The position numbers were made by a program, and so were the translations under genes. From NCBI GenBank assembly GCA_050010455.1, contig JBEKLA010000110.1, positions 1-12,213 of the forward strand: a stretch of 12,213 bases of DNA, written 5' to 3'. Positions 5,501 through 12,213 of this stretch are shown piece by piece (within the stretch, counting starts at the first letter, position 1; each line of letters opens with the position of its first letter). The DNA is from DATJOQ01 sp050010455 (lineage in GTDB: Bacteria > Desulfobacterota > Binatia > Binatales > Binataceae). The notes under the pieces are model-generated. The model ran no database searches. It was not told the DNA's origin and saw nothing but the letters and a program-made list of their open reading frames with translations.

Positions 5501-8500
5501 ATGCCTAGTTTCGCACTGCGCAATCCGTACACGATAATCGTCGGCGCTCTGGCGATCACGATCCTGGGTCTGACGGCGTTCACCAAGATGCCCGTCGACG
5601 TATTCCCGGACATCAAGATTCCGGCGGTGGTAATCGCGACCTTCTACCAGGGGATGCCGCCGCTCGACATGGAAGACAACATTACTTTTCGCTATGAGCG
5701 TTTCTTCACCCTGGGCAGCAATATCGAACATATCGAATCGCGCTCGCTGGCCGGCGTCAGCATAATCAAAGTGTTCTTTCAGCCGGGCACGGACGCGGCT
5801 ACGGCGGCGGCTCAGATGGGCACGCTAGCGATGGCCGATCTGGGAATCATGCCCCCCGGTACGCTGCCGCCCCTGGTCCTGCAATACGACGCTTCGTCGC
5901 TGCCAGTCGTTCTGGTGACGCTGGAGGGCAAGGGTTACGGCGAAACCCAGCTCGAAGACCAGGCGCGATACAACGTGCGCAATCAGCTTGCCACCGTAGC
6001 TGGAGCCTCGGTGCCGATTCCTTTCGGCGGCAAGTTTCGCCAGGTCATGGCGTACGTAAATCACGAGGCTTTGCAGGCTCGCGGGATGTCTTTGATGGAC
6101 GTGGTCGGCGCGCTCAATCAGTCCAATCTGATCTTGCCTGCCGGCGACGCCAAGATCGGCCCCACCGATTACTACATCTATTCCAACAGCATGATTCCGC
6201 AGATTTCGAGCATTAACAACGTGCCGGTGAAGATTGGCGCAGGGCAGGCTCCCGTGCTGCTGGGTGACGTCGGATCGGTCGAGGATTCTTCGCAGATTCA
6301 ATACAACAAAGTGCTGATCGACGGCCGGCCGTCGGTGTACGTACCAATCCTTCGCCAGGTTGGCGCCAATACCATTTCCGTCGTAAACGGCGTCAGGGAC
6401 CTCGTACCGAAAGTGTTCGGCCTCCCGCCCGGAATGAAGCTCAAAACGATTTTCGACCAATCAGTGTACGTCCGTCAGGCGGTGGACAGCCTGGCGCACG
6501 AGGCGGTTTCGGGATCGGTGCTCGCTTCGCTCATGATCCTGATGTTTCTCGGCAGCTTTCGTTCCACCCTCGCGATTTTTCTGTCGATCCCGCTCTCGAT
6601 TCTGGCCGGCGGCTTTGGCCTCTACATCGACGGCGCCACAATCAACATCATGACTCTGGGCGGCTTCGCTCTGGCGATCGGGCGGCTGGTGGACGATTCG
6701 GTGGTGGTGCTCGAAAACATCAACCGGCACATGGCGGAAGGCAAGTCGCCCTGGCAGGCAGCTGGCGATGGTGCGCAGGAGGTGGCGCTCCCGGTGCTCG
6801 CCTCGACGGTCACCACCTGCATCGTCTTCTTCCCGGTCATGTTTCTGTTCGGCGTGGCGAAATATCTGTTCAGCGCGCTGGCGCTGGCAGTGGTGCTGTC
6901 GATGATTGCTTCTTACGTGGTCGCGATGACGGTCATCCCCATATACTGCGCGCGGTTTCTGGATGCCGAAGAGGCTCGTGCGGAAGAGCATGGTAGCGGT
7001 GGAGGCATCTTTGCTCCCTTCATCCGTGCCTACGAGCGCTTCGCGGGACGCTATGAGCGGATGCTGGTGCGGGCGCTCGACCACAAGCTCGCGGTAGTAC
7101 TTGGCGCCGCGTTGCTCTTCGTCGTCAGCCTGGCGATGTATCCGCGTCTGGGCACAGAACTATTTCCGGAGACTGACGCCGGGACATTCATGATCAATTT
7201 TCGTGCTGCTCCGGGAACGCGCCTGGAATTGACCACCGCCCTGGCGAGCAAAATCGAGGGCGTGATTCGCCGGGTCATCCCTCCGGACGATCTCAACATG
7301 GTTGTTTCCAATATCGGTCTGGCGCCCAGCATATCGGCGATCTATTCAACCAACTCGTCGCAAGAGACCGGCGTCATACAGGTCGAGCTGAAAACCGGGC
7401 ACGGCAAGCCGACCAAATATTACGTCGAGCGGCTGAAGCGGATTTTGCCGCGAGAGCTTCCGGAGGCTACCACCTTGTTCTCCTCAGGCAGCATCATCGA
7501 TGCGGTTCTGAATTTCGGCGCGCAGGCTGCGATCGACGTGCAACTCAGGGGACCTACCTTCCAGCCGCTCTTCGACGCCGCTTTCGAGGTCCAGCGTCGC
7601 ATCAGCACGATGCCAGAAGTGTCGCAGACGTTTATTCCGCAGGAGTCGGAATATCCGACGCTTAACGTCGAGGTCGATCGGATCAAGGCGGCACGGCTCG
7701 GGCTTACGCAGAAGCAAGTGATATCTTCGGTAATCACTGCACTGGACTCGAATCTGTACATTGCGCCGTCGATCTGGATCGACCACAAAAACAACGACGA
7801 TTATTTTCTCACCGCCCAGTACAAGGAGGCGGCGTCCGGTTTTGACGCGATTCAGTCGCTCGAAAACATTCCGGTTCGCAGTTACGGGCGCGAAGAAGGC
7901 CACTCGCAAAGCCTGCTGCTGCGCGACGTCGCCACGATTGTACACGAGACCCATCCGTCCGAAGCCGACCACTACAACATTCAGCGCACAGTCGACGTAC
8001 TGGTCGCGCCCAGCACTCAGAACCTCGGCGGCACTCAGGCCGCGCTCGAAAGGCGCCTCAAGTCACTGAAGCTCCCGCAAAACGTATCGATTGTCTATCG
8101 TGGTTCGGTTGCCGCGATGGACAAGTCGTTTTCGAGCTTCGGCTTCGGGCTCTCGCTCGCGGTCGTCCTGTTGTATCTCGTGATGGTGGCGCAGTTCCGG
8201 TCGTTCCTGGACCCGTTCATCATCATGTTCGCGGTGCCGATGGGATTGATCGGGGTTATCTGGACGCTGTGGGCCACCGATACGACGCTCAATATCGAAT
8301 CGTTCATGGGCATCATCGTGATGGTCGGTATCGTGGTTTCCAATTCGATCCTGCTGGTGGACTTCGCCAACGAACGCCGCCGTCATGGTGAACCGCTGCG
8401 GCGCGCGGTGGTGAATTCGGCCCGTATCCGGATGCGGCCGATCCTGATGACCGCGTTGGCGACGGTCGCCGGATTGATGCCGATAGCGCTGAAGCTCGGC

Positions 8501-8632
8501 GAGGGCTCGGAAGCTTCCGCTCCGCTCGCGAGGGCGGCCGTCGGCGGGCTGGCGGTATCCACAGTGCTGACGCTGTTTCTGGTGCCCAGCATCTATGAAT
8601 TCTTTTACGCTCGCAGGGAGGTGGGGGAGTGA
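5501..8632 (+). CDS. RND-family multidrug efflux permease (AcrB-like)
   Basis: This 1043-residue inner-membrane protein has the length and duplicated layout of hydrophobe/amphiphile RND pumps. TM1 is at about 11-28, a large periplasmic loop starts at KMPVDVFPDIKIPAVV, TM2-6 span about 334-482 with GFALAIGRLVDDSVVVLENINRH, and the pattern repeats in the second half to TM12. The proton-relay pair Asp398-Asp399 in TM4 is present. The TM10 segment reads GIVVSNSILLVDFANERR, with Ser947 where AcrB has Lys940. The ATG at 5501 has GAGG at 5488-5491, 9 bases upstream. It drives proton-coupled export with the adaptor and channel encoded next. The permease-first order is less common than adaptor-first. 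The substrate cannot be told from sequence. It lacks the heavy-metal-type TM4 motif, so drug-like or organic substrates are more likely. Confidence 0.93.
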   Translation: MPSFALRNPYTIIVGALAITILGLTAFTKMPVDVFPDIKIPAVVIATFYQGMPPLDMEDNITFRYERFFTLGSNIEHIESRSLAGVSIIKVFFQPGTDAATAAAQMGTLAMADLGIMPPGTLPPLVLQYDASSLPVVLVTLEGKGYGETQLEDQARYNVRNQLATVAGASVPIPFGGKFRQVMAYVNHEALQARGMSLMDVVGALNQSNLILPAGDAKIGPTDYYIYSNSMIPQISSINNVPVKIGAGQAPVLLGDVGSVEDSSQIQYNKVLIDGRPSVYVPILRQVGANTISVVNGVRDLVPKVFGLPPGMKLKTIFDQSVYVRQAVDSLAHEAVSGSVLASLMILMFLGSFRSTLAIFLSIPLSILAGGFGLYIDGATINIMTLGGFALAIGRLVDDSVVVLENINRHMAEGKSPWQAAGDGAQEVALPVLASTVTTCIVFFPVMFLFGVAKYLFSALALAVVLSMIASYVVAMTVIPIYCARFLDAEEARAEEHGSGGGIFAPFIRAYERFAGRYERMLVRALDHKLAVVLGAALLFVVSLAMYPRLGTELFPETDAGTFMINFRAAPGTRLELTTALASKIEGVIRRVIPPDDLNMVVSNIGLAPSISAIYSTNSSQETGVIQVELKTGHGKPTKYYVERLKRILPRELPEATTLFSSGSIIDAVLNFGAQAAIDVQLRGPTFQPLFDAAFEVQRRISTMPEVSQTFIPQESEYPTLNVEVDRIKAARLGLTQKQVISSVITALDSNLYIAPSIWIDHKNNDDYFLTAQYKEAASGFDAIQSLENIPVRSYGREEGHSQSLLLRDVATIVHETHPSEADHYNIQRTVDVLVAPSTQNLGGTQAALERRLKSLKLPQNVSIVYRGSVAAMDKSFSSFGFGLSLAVVLLYLVMVAQFRSFLDPFIIMFAVPMGLIGVIWTLWATDTTLNIESFMGIIVMVGIVVSNSILLVDFANERRRHGEPLRRAVVNSARIRMRPILMTALATVAGLMPIALKLGEGSEASAPLARAAVGGLAVSTVLTLFLVPSIYEFFYARREVGE

Positions 8633-9792
8633 AAACGCGCGCTACCGTCGTGTTGTTTGCCGTTATGCTGCTCAGCGCAGGACTAGCCGGCTGTGAACGG
8701 CGCGCAGAGACCGAAACTACGCCACCCAAACCAATCGTTACGGTGATGCGTCCGCAGCACGCTGACATGGTGCGTTCGATCGAGTTGCCGGGTGATCTGG
8801 TGGGCTTCTACGAAGCCGCTCTGCACGCGAAGGTCACCGGCTATCTCCAGACTATCAGCGTCGACAAGGGCGATTGGGTCAAGGCTGGGCAAGTGCTCGC
8901 CATCCTCCAAGTGCCTGAGCTGCGTTCCAACCTGCAACAGGCCAAGGCAAATCTTCAGATTGCGCGGATCACTTACGAGCGGCTGCGCAAGGTGCAGCAG
9001 AGCGATTCGCGGTTGATTTCGCAACAGGACGTGGACGTCGCGTTTGCCCAGTTCGAGCAAGCCAAGGCCTCGGTCGACACTTTGCAGACCATGGTTGATT
9101 ACACGCGGATTATTGCCCCCTTCGACGGCGTGATCACCGGCCGCTTCGCCGATCCGGGAGCCTTGATTAGGGCCGGCGGCGGCGATATCGGCATCAACGA
9201 AACAGCCGGCCTGGTTTCGCCCGGCGCTACCGAAGGCGCCGGCGGCCATCGTGGCGGTGGTGGTCCGCTGCTGACGATGGCTATGGTCGACAAACTGCGG
9301 GTCTATGTCTACGTGCCGGAACAGGTTTGTTCGCTGGTGCGGCGAGGAACTCCGGCGACTCTCACCTTTCAAGAGTTTCCCGGCCGCAAGTTCACTGGCG
9401 TAATCGCCCGCTACGCCAACGCGCTGGATTTGGCGACCCGCACGATGATGACCGAAATCGACATCGATAATCCCGCTCATCAGCTTTATCCGCGCATGTA
9501 TGCGAGCGTCACGGTGGACCTCGTGCGCCATCCCGACGCCATCCGCCTACCGGTCAGCGCTGTCGGAGCGCTCGATCAGTCACCGTTCGTGTTCATTGTC
9601 TCGAACGGCCGTCTGATCAGGAAGCCGGTTTCAGTCGGAATCAACGACGCTCATTACGTCGAAATCACTTCTGGCTTGTCTGGAAACGAATTGGTGGTCG
9701 CCGCGATCCGGCCGACGCTCCAGAACGGCGAGTTGGTGGGATATTCGTTGCTTAACAATAGCGCCGCTGCCAATGCGGCTAGCGACAGCTAG
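8629..9792 (+). CDS. RND efflux periplasmic adaptor lipoprotein (HlyD/AcrA family)
   Basis: This 387-residue membrane fusion protein links the permease to the outer-membrane channel. It has a lipoprotein signal with lipobox LAGC and Cys22 as the lipidated residue. The lipoyl half-motifs flank an alpha-hairpin: AKVTGYLQTISVDKGDWVKAG (from about 68), then the hairpin at about 97-155, then IIAPFDGVITGRFADPGALI (161-180). A beta-barrel and membrane-proximal domain complete it. Residues about 181-214 form a Gly-rich insertion (RAGGGDIG...GGHRGGGGP) where relatives usually have a short turn. The GTG start at 8629 overlaps the permease stop by four bases (GTGA) and has GGGAGGTGGGGG just upstream, so translation is probably coupled. 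Confidence 0.92.
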   Translation: MKTRATVVLFAVMLLSAGLAGCERRAETETTPPKPIVTVMRPQHADMVRSIELPGDLVGFYEAALHAKVTGYLQTISVDKGDWVKAGQVLAILQVPELRSNLQQAKANLQIARITYERLRKVQQSDSRLISQQDVDVAFAQFEQAKASVDTLQTMVDYTRIIAPFDGVITGRFADPGALIRAGGGDIGINETAGLVSPGATEGAGGHRGGGGPLLTMAMVDKLRVYVYVPEQVCSLVRRGTPATLTFQEFPGRKFTGVIARYANALDLATRTMMTEIDIDNPAHQLYPRMYASVTVDLVRHPDAIRLPVSAVGALDQSPFVFIVSNGRLIRKPVSVGINDAHYVEITSGLSGNELVVAAIRPTLQNGELVGYSLLNNSAAANAASDS

Positions 9793-9812
9793 CGAAACAG
9801 GATGCGAACCGC

Positions 9813-9834
9813 GCCGCGTGCTTTTTATCGCGGC
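9813..9834 (+). other. Short hairpin in the adaptor-channel gap
   Basis: GCCGCG (9813-9818) and CGCGGC (9829-9834) can pair around a 10-base loop holding T5. The T run is in the loop, not after the stem, so it is not a standard terminator. It may affect mRNA processing between the two genes, or be chance. Confidence 0.25.
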
Positions 9835-9878
9835 CGCTTGCGACACTTCCACTTCCGTTCGTTAGGAGAATTGCTCTC

Positions 9879-11276
9879 ATGTCGAAACCATGCGCCAGTT
9901 TGGCTCTATCCGGTTGGCTCATCCTGATGCTGTCCGCGCTGGCGATAGCCGGCGCCGATTTGAGCCCGATAATTCCAGGTTCTCAGCTCACGCTGAAGGA
10001 CGCGATCGCGATCGCGCTCAAGTATCATCCGCGAGGCCTCGAAGCCGCCGCCCAAAGCGGCGCCGCCGGCGAACGCGTCGGCGAGGCACGAGCGGCTCTG
10101 CTGCCGCAAGTCTACGGCAGCGCCCAATATCTTCGCAGCACCGCGAACGGAATCGGCAACACCGAATACTACGACGTCGGCGGAATGTTTCCCCGCGAGA
10201 CGGGCCGCAATCACGACTTGCCGTCGAACGATTTCAGCCAAAGCTCCGAGACATACAACAACTACATAGGTGGCCTGTCCTTCTCGCAATTTCTATTGGA
10301 CTTCGGCCGCCGGCGCGGCTTCGTCGACCAGCGCAAGTTCGAGGCCGCAGCCGTCAAAGCCCAGCAACAGTTGGTCGACCTTGATCTGATCTTCGAGGTG
10401 TCGCAGCGCTACTTCGGTCTGCTTGCCGCTCAGCAGCTCGTGCGGGTGTACGAAAAGGCGATTGAGCAGCGCCGCTTTCATCTCCACGAAGCCCAGGTCA
10501 AAGCGAGCGCCAACCTGAGGCCTCAGCTCGATATCTACGTCACTCAAGCGGAACTGGAGCGTGCTCAGCTACACCTGGTGGAGGCGCGAAACGCCGTCGC
10601 AGACGGTAAGGTCGCCCTGGACAACGCGATGGGCCTAAGCGAGGCGGCACCCGATTATCAACCCGCAGCCATCCTCACCTACGGCAAGATTTCCGACACT
10701 ATGGAAGCTCTTGTCTGCGGCGCGATGCGCCAGCGTCCAGACCTGGCGGCAATCGAAGACCAGGTGCGCGCGATGGGTGCGCAAATACAGGAATATCGCA
10801 GCGACTATCTGCCGACGGTCAACGCGATGGGCGGTTACAACGCGCTGGGTGCCGGGCTGCCCGCCGTCAACAATTTCAATGTTGGTCTGGTTATCACCTG
10901 GCCGCTGTTCAATGGCTTCTTAACTACGCATCAGGTCGAGGAAGCCACACTGGAGCAAAAAGCGCTCGCGCATGCTATCGATGATTTACGACAAAGGGTG
11001 ATATTCGAAGTAAAAACCGCTTTTCTGGACTGGCAGGCATCGTTGGAACGGATTCAGCGCGCCGAACGCGCTGTAGCTGCGTCCAGTGTCGAGCTTGAGC
11101 TCGCTGACAAGAGATACGAAGCAGGTCTGACTAATATAGTTGAACTAGAGGACGCGCAGCGGCATTACACATCCGATGACGCCGATTACGCCAATGCGCT
11201 GTATGGTTTTTCATTGACCAAGGCACAGGTCGATCGCGCCACCGCGCGGTCACTCACGGCGATACCTGGTCACTAG
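9879..11276 (+). CDS. TolC-type outer-membrane efflux protein
   Basis: This 465-residue protein is an outer-membrane factor with two outer-membrane efflux repeats, the expected third part of the RND pump. It has a Sec signal peptide (about 1-26, hydrophobic LILMLSALAIAGA) with no lipobox Cys, so it is not an NodT-type lipoprotein. Recognisable family segments are LTLKDAIAIALKYHP (from 37), EARAALLPQVYGSAQYL, FSQFLLDFGRRRG, QRPDLAAIEDQVRAM, YRSDYLPTVNAMGGY, ITWPLFNGFLT and DKRYEAGLTNIVELEDAQRHY. The 85-base gap after the adaptor gene is crossed by a strong ribosome binding site, AGGAGA at 9864-9869, 9 bases before the ATG. It forms a trimeric channel across the outer membrane. Same-strand order places it as the last gene of the operon. 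Confidence 0.92.
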   Translation: MSKPCASLALSGWLILMLSALAIAGADLSPIIPGSQLTLKDAIAIALKYHPRGLEAAAQSGAAGERVGEARAALLPQVYGSAQYLRSTANGIGNTEYYDVGGMFPRETGRNHDLPSNDFSQSSETYNNYIGGLSFSQFLLDFGRRRGFVDQRKFEAAAVKAQQQLVDLDLIFEVSQRYFGLLAAQQLVRVYEKAIEQRRFHLHEAQVKASANLRPQLDIYVTQAELERAQLHLVEARNAVADGKVALDNAMGLSEAAPDYQPAAILTYGKISDTMEALVCGAMRQRPDLAAIEDQVRAMGAQIQEYRSDYLPTVNAMGGYNALGAGLPAVNNFNVGLVITWPLFNGFLTTHQVEEATLEQKALAHAIDDLRQRVIFEVKTAFLDWQASLERIQRAERAVAASSVELELADKRYEAGLTNIVELEDAQRHYTSDDADYANALYGFSLTKAQVDRATARSLTAIPGH

Positions 11277-11389
11277 ATTCGTGGGCGGGACAAAATTCGG
11301 CGACAGAACCGGAAGAACGCGGAACGCGTGCTATACCGTGGACTCGTTCACTTACGTGAGCATCGGCACGTGCGTTCATTTCTATTTTG

Positions 11390-11418
11390 TTGACCGCTCG
11401 GACCGTCGTGCGTACGAT
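11390..11418 (+). promoter_or_regulatory. Sigma70-like promoter for the exported-protein gene
   Basis: TTGACC (11390-11395) and TACGAT (11413-11418) are separated by exactly 17 bases. The -35 matches consensus at 5 of 6 bases and the -10 at 4 of 6. Transcription would start near 11425, leaving an 80-base leader containing the inverted repeat at 11450-11482. It suggests the last gene is transcribed on its own rather than only by read-through from the efflux operon. Confidence 0.5.
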
Positions 11419-11449
11419 CGTTATAACAAGCGGGCAGTTCGACGATTAT

Positions 11450-11482
11450 AGTAAGTACAGCCTTCGAGGTTGAATACTTACT
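11450..11482 (+). repeat. Inverted repeat in the 5' leader of the exported-protein gene
   Basis: AGTAAGTA (11450-11457) and TACTTACT (11475-11482) are perfect 8-base arms with a 17-base loop. The second arm ends a few bases before the GAGGGGGGTGA ribosome binding site. The arms are AT-rich, which argues somewhat for a protein-binding site over an RNA hairpin. Confidence 0.45.
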
Positions 11483-11504
11483 TGTCGAGGGGGGTGACAA
11501 ATAT

Positions 11505-12213
11505 GTGACTATGGTCCATATGCTAGCCCCTCATCCTGTTTACCTCCCTCAAGTTTGCAATTGCGGTTCTGCAGCCATTTTTCATTGGCGCCGCGCGATT
11601 ACCGAAAAATTAGCTACAGTGACCGGCGTCTCGCTGATAGTCGTGCTGATTGGCACTGTTTCGCCGGCATTCGCGACGCCGCTCCTTGTGCATCAGCCTA
11701 ACCAGGATTCGGTTCTCGAAGTTCCTTCTATCAACTATCAGCAGCCTAACGACGAAGCCTCTACCGACTCGGCTGGCCCCGGCCCCGCGGTGCAAATTCC
11801 GCAGCGCTTCGCAGGATGTTGGGCGGGGGAAGTAAGCCAGTCGGACCTGACCCAGGTGAACATGATTACCAAGCCGATGATCGGCGCATGGCTCACCAAG
11901 CAGTATCGAGTGTGCTTCGTACAGGAGGCAACTGGTCTCAAGGCGAGCCTGGTGGCTAGTAGCGTGGAGCGCCACGAGTTGGTGCTGCAGGCCCAATCGA
12001 TGATGACGCCGGTGTTCGCCAATGCCGGCGCGGTAGGATTGCTCGGAGAGCTGCGGATGGTCGAGCAGGCGTCAAACGGCACGTTGAGGGCCTCATATAA
12101 CATGTCTGGCGAGACTGGCGACGTAGTCGAAGAACGAGTTCAGTTGAAGGGCAGCCTTGATTACCGAGGCGTGATGCGAGTGGAAGGCCGGGTCAAGGGT
12201 TATTACAACGGTC
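11505..12213 (+). CDS. Exported protein of unknown function, 3' end beyond window
   Basis: The frame is open from 11427 to the window end, and 236 codons are visible from the GTG at 11505. That start sits 7 bases after GGGGGGTGA (11489-11497). In-frame ATGs at 11511 and 11520 are alternatives. A signal-peptide-like core LIVVLIGTVSPAFA ends at about residue 57 (from GTG), preceded by a long N-terminal extension containing WRRAITEK. This is unusually long for a Sec signal, and a GTG at 11619 would remove it but also the positive charge. The mature part starts with a Pro/Gln/Asp-rich stretch, then a domain beginning IPQRFAGCWAGEV with Cys105 and later Cys137 in QYRVCFVQE, followed by beta-strand-like alternation. 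No family is recognised. A lipocalin-like or other small beta domain is only a guess. Confidence 0.7.
   Translation, partial: MTMVHMLAPHPVYLPQVCNCGSAAIFHWRRAITEKLATVTGVSLIVVLIGTVSPAFATPLLVHQPNQDSVLEVPSINYQQPNDEASTDSAGPGPAVQIPQRFAGCWAGEVSQSDLTQVNMITKPMIGAWLTKQYRVCFVQEATGLKASLVASSVERHELVLQAQSMMTPVFANAGAVGLLGELRMVEQASNGTLRASYNMSGETGDVVEERVQLKGSLDYRGVMRVEGRVKGYYNG

Larger units (their letters stand above)
11277..11504 (+). other. Spacer after the efflux operon
   Basis: These 228 bases hold no gene. No intrinsic terminator with a T tract is seen after the channel gene. A tandem GAACGCG repeat lies near 11316-11330. The 3' half carries a promoter candidate at 11390-11418, an inverted repeat at 11450-11482 and the ribosome binding site of the next gene at about 11487-11497. 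Confidence 0.6.

Noticed and set aside
7484..7972. Several long minus-strand ORFs within the permease gene (5825-8386).
   Set aside because: They are antisense shadows of an intact RND gene, with no start signals and no recognisable domains.
9813..9834. Intrinsic terminator between the adaptor and channel genes.
   Set aside because: The T run is inside the hairpin loop rather than after the stem, so it would not act as an intrinsic terminator.
1..12213. CRISPR array, insertion sequence, integrase, tRNA or rRNA gene.
   Set aside because: No regularly spaced repeats, transposase motifs or tRNA-like folds were seen on either strand when reading by eye.

Overview
The window is GC-rich bacterial chromosome with tightly packed, mostly overlapping or abutting genes. 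The left half is on the minus strand and is housekeeping: argS, a SPOR-domain gene and the start of a tryptophan operon (trpE, trpG, first codons of trpD). The right half is on the plus strand and holds a complete tripartite RND efflux operon (permease, lipoprotein adaptor, TolC-type outer-membrane channel), followed by the 5' part of a gene for an unrecognised exported protein. The outer-membrane channel, lipoprotein adaptor and SPOR protein indicate a diderm Gram-negative. The argS-SPOR-trp order and the protein style suggest a deltaproteobacteria-like lineage (Desulfobacterota, Binatota or similar), but that placement is only an impression.

Tryptophan region (1-2400, minus). Between the SPOR gene and trpE lies a well-formed ribosome-mediated attenuator that an ORF caller would miss. 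It has a 20-codon leader ORF with two Trp codons, a 12-bp stem whose 5' arm contains the first Trp codon and whose 3' arm contains the leader stop codon, a second stacked hairpin, and an intrinsic terminator with a T5 tract about 70 bases before trpE. Starved ribosomes stalling at the Trp codons would free the 3' arm, which can pair into the terminator's 5' arm. TrpE and TrpG together make anthranilate from chorismate and glutamine. TrpD would use it next.

argS/SPOR (2398-4761, minus). Arginyl-tRNA synthetase is followed after 6 bases by a membrane-anchored SPOR protein. No terminator is visible between the SPOR gene and the trp leader, so read-through into the attenuator is possible.

Divergent gap (4762-5500). 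About 740 bases separate argS from the efflux operon. They hold only a doubtful small membrane-protein ORF, two clean palindromes and a GNRA-capped hairpin just ahead of the permease gene.

Efflux operon (5501-11276, plus). Order is permease, adaptor, channel. The adaptor start overlaps the permease stop by 4 bases and the channel has its own strong ribosome binding site. The permease keeps the paired Asp of TM4 but lacks the Lys of TM10 found in AcrB. The adaptor has a Gly-rich insertion. No regulator gene is present in the window.

Right end (11277-12213, plus). After a 228-base gap with a good sigma70-like promoter and an inverted repeat, an exported protein with a long N-terminal extension begins and runs off the window. 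Its start region has several overlapping start codons and an immediate ATG-TGA start-stop. The best candidates for something worth pursuing are the trp leader and this last gene with its 5' region.
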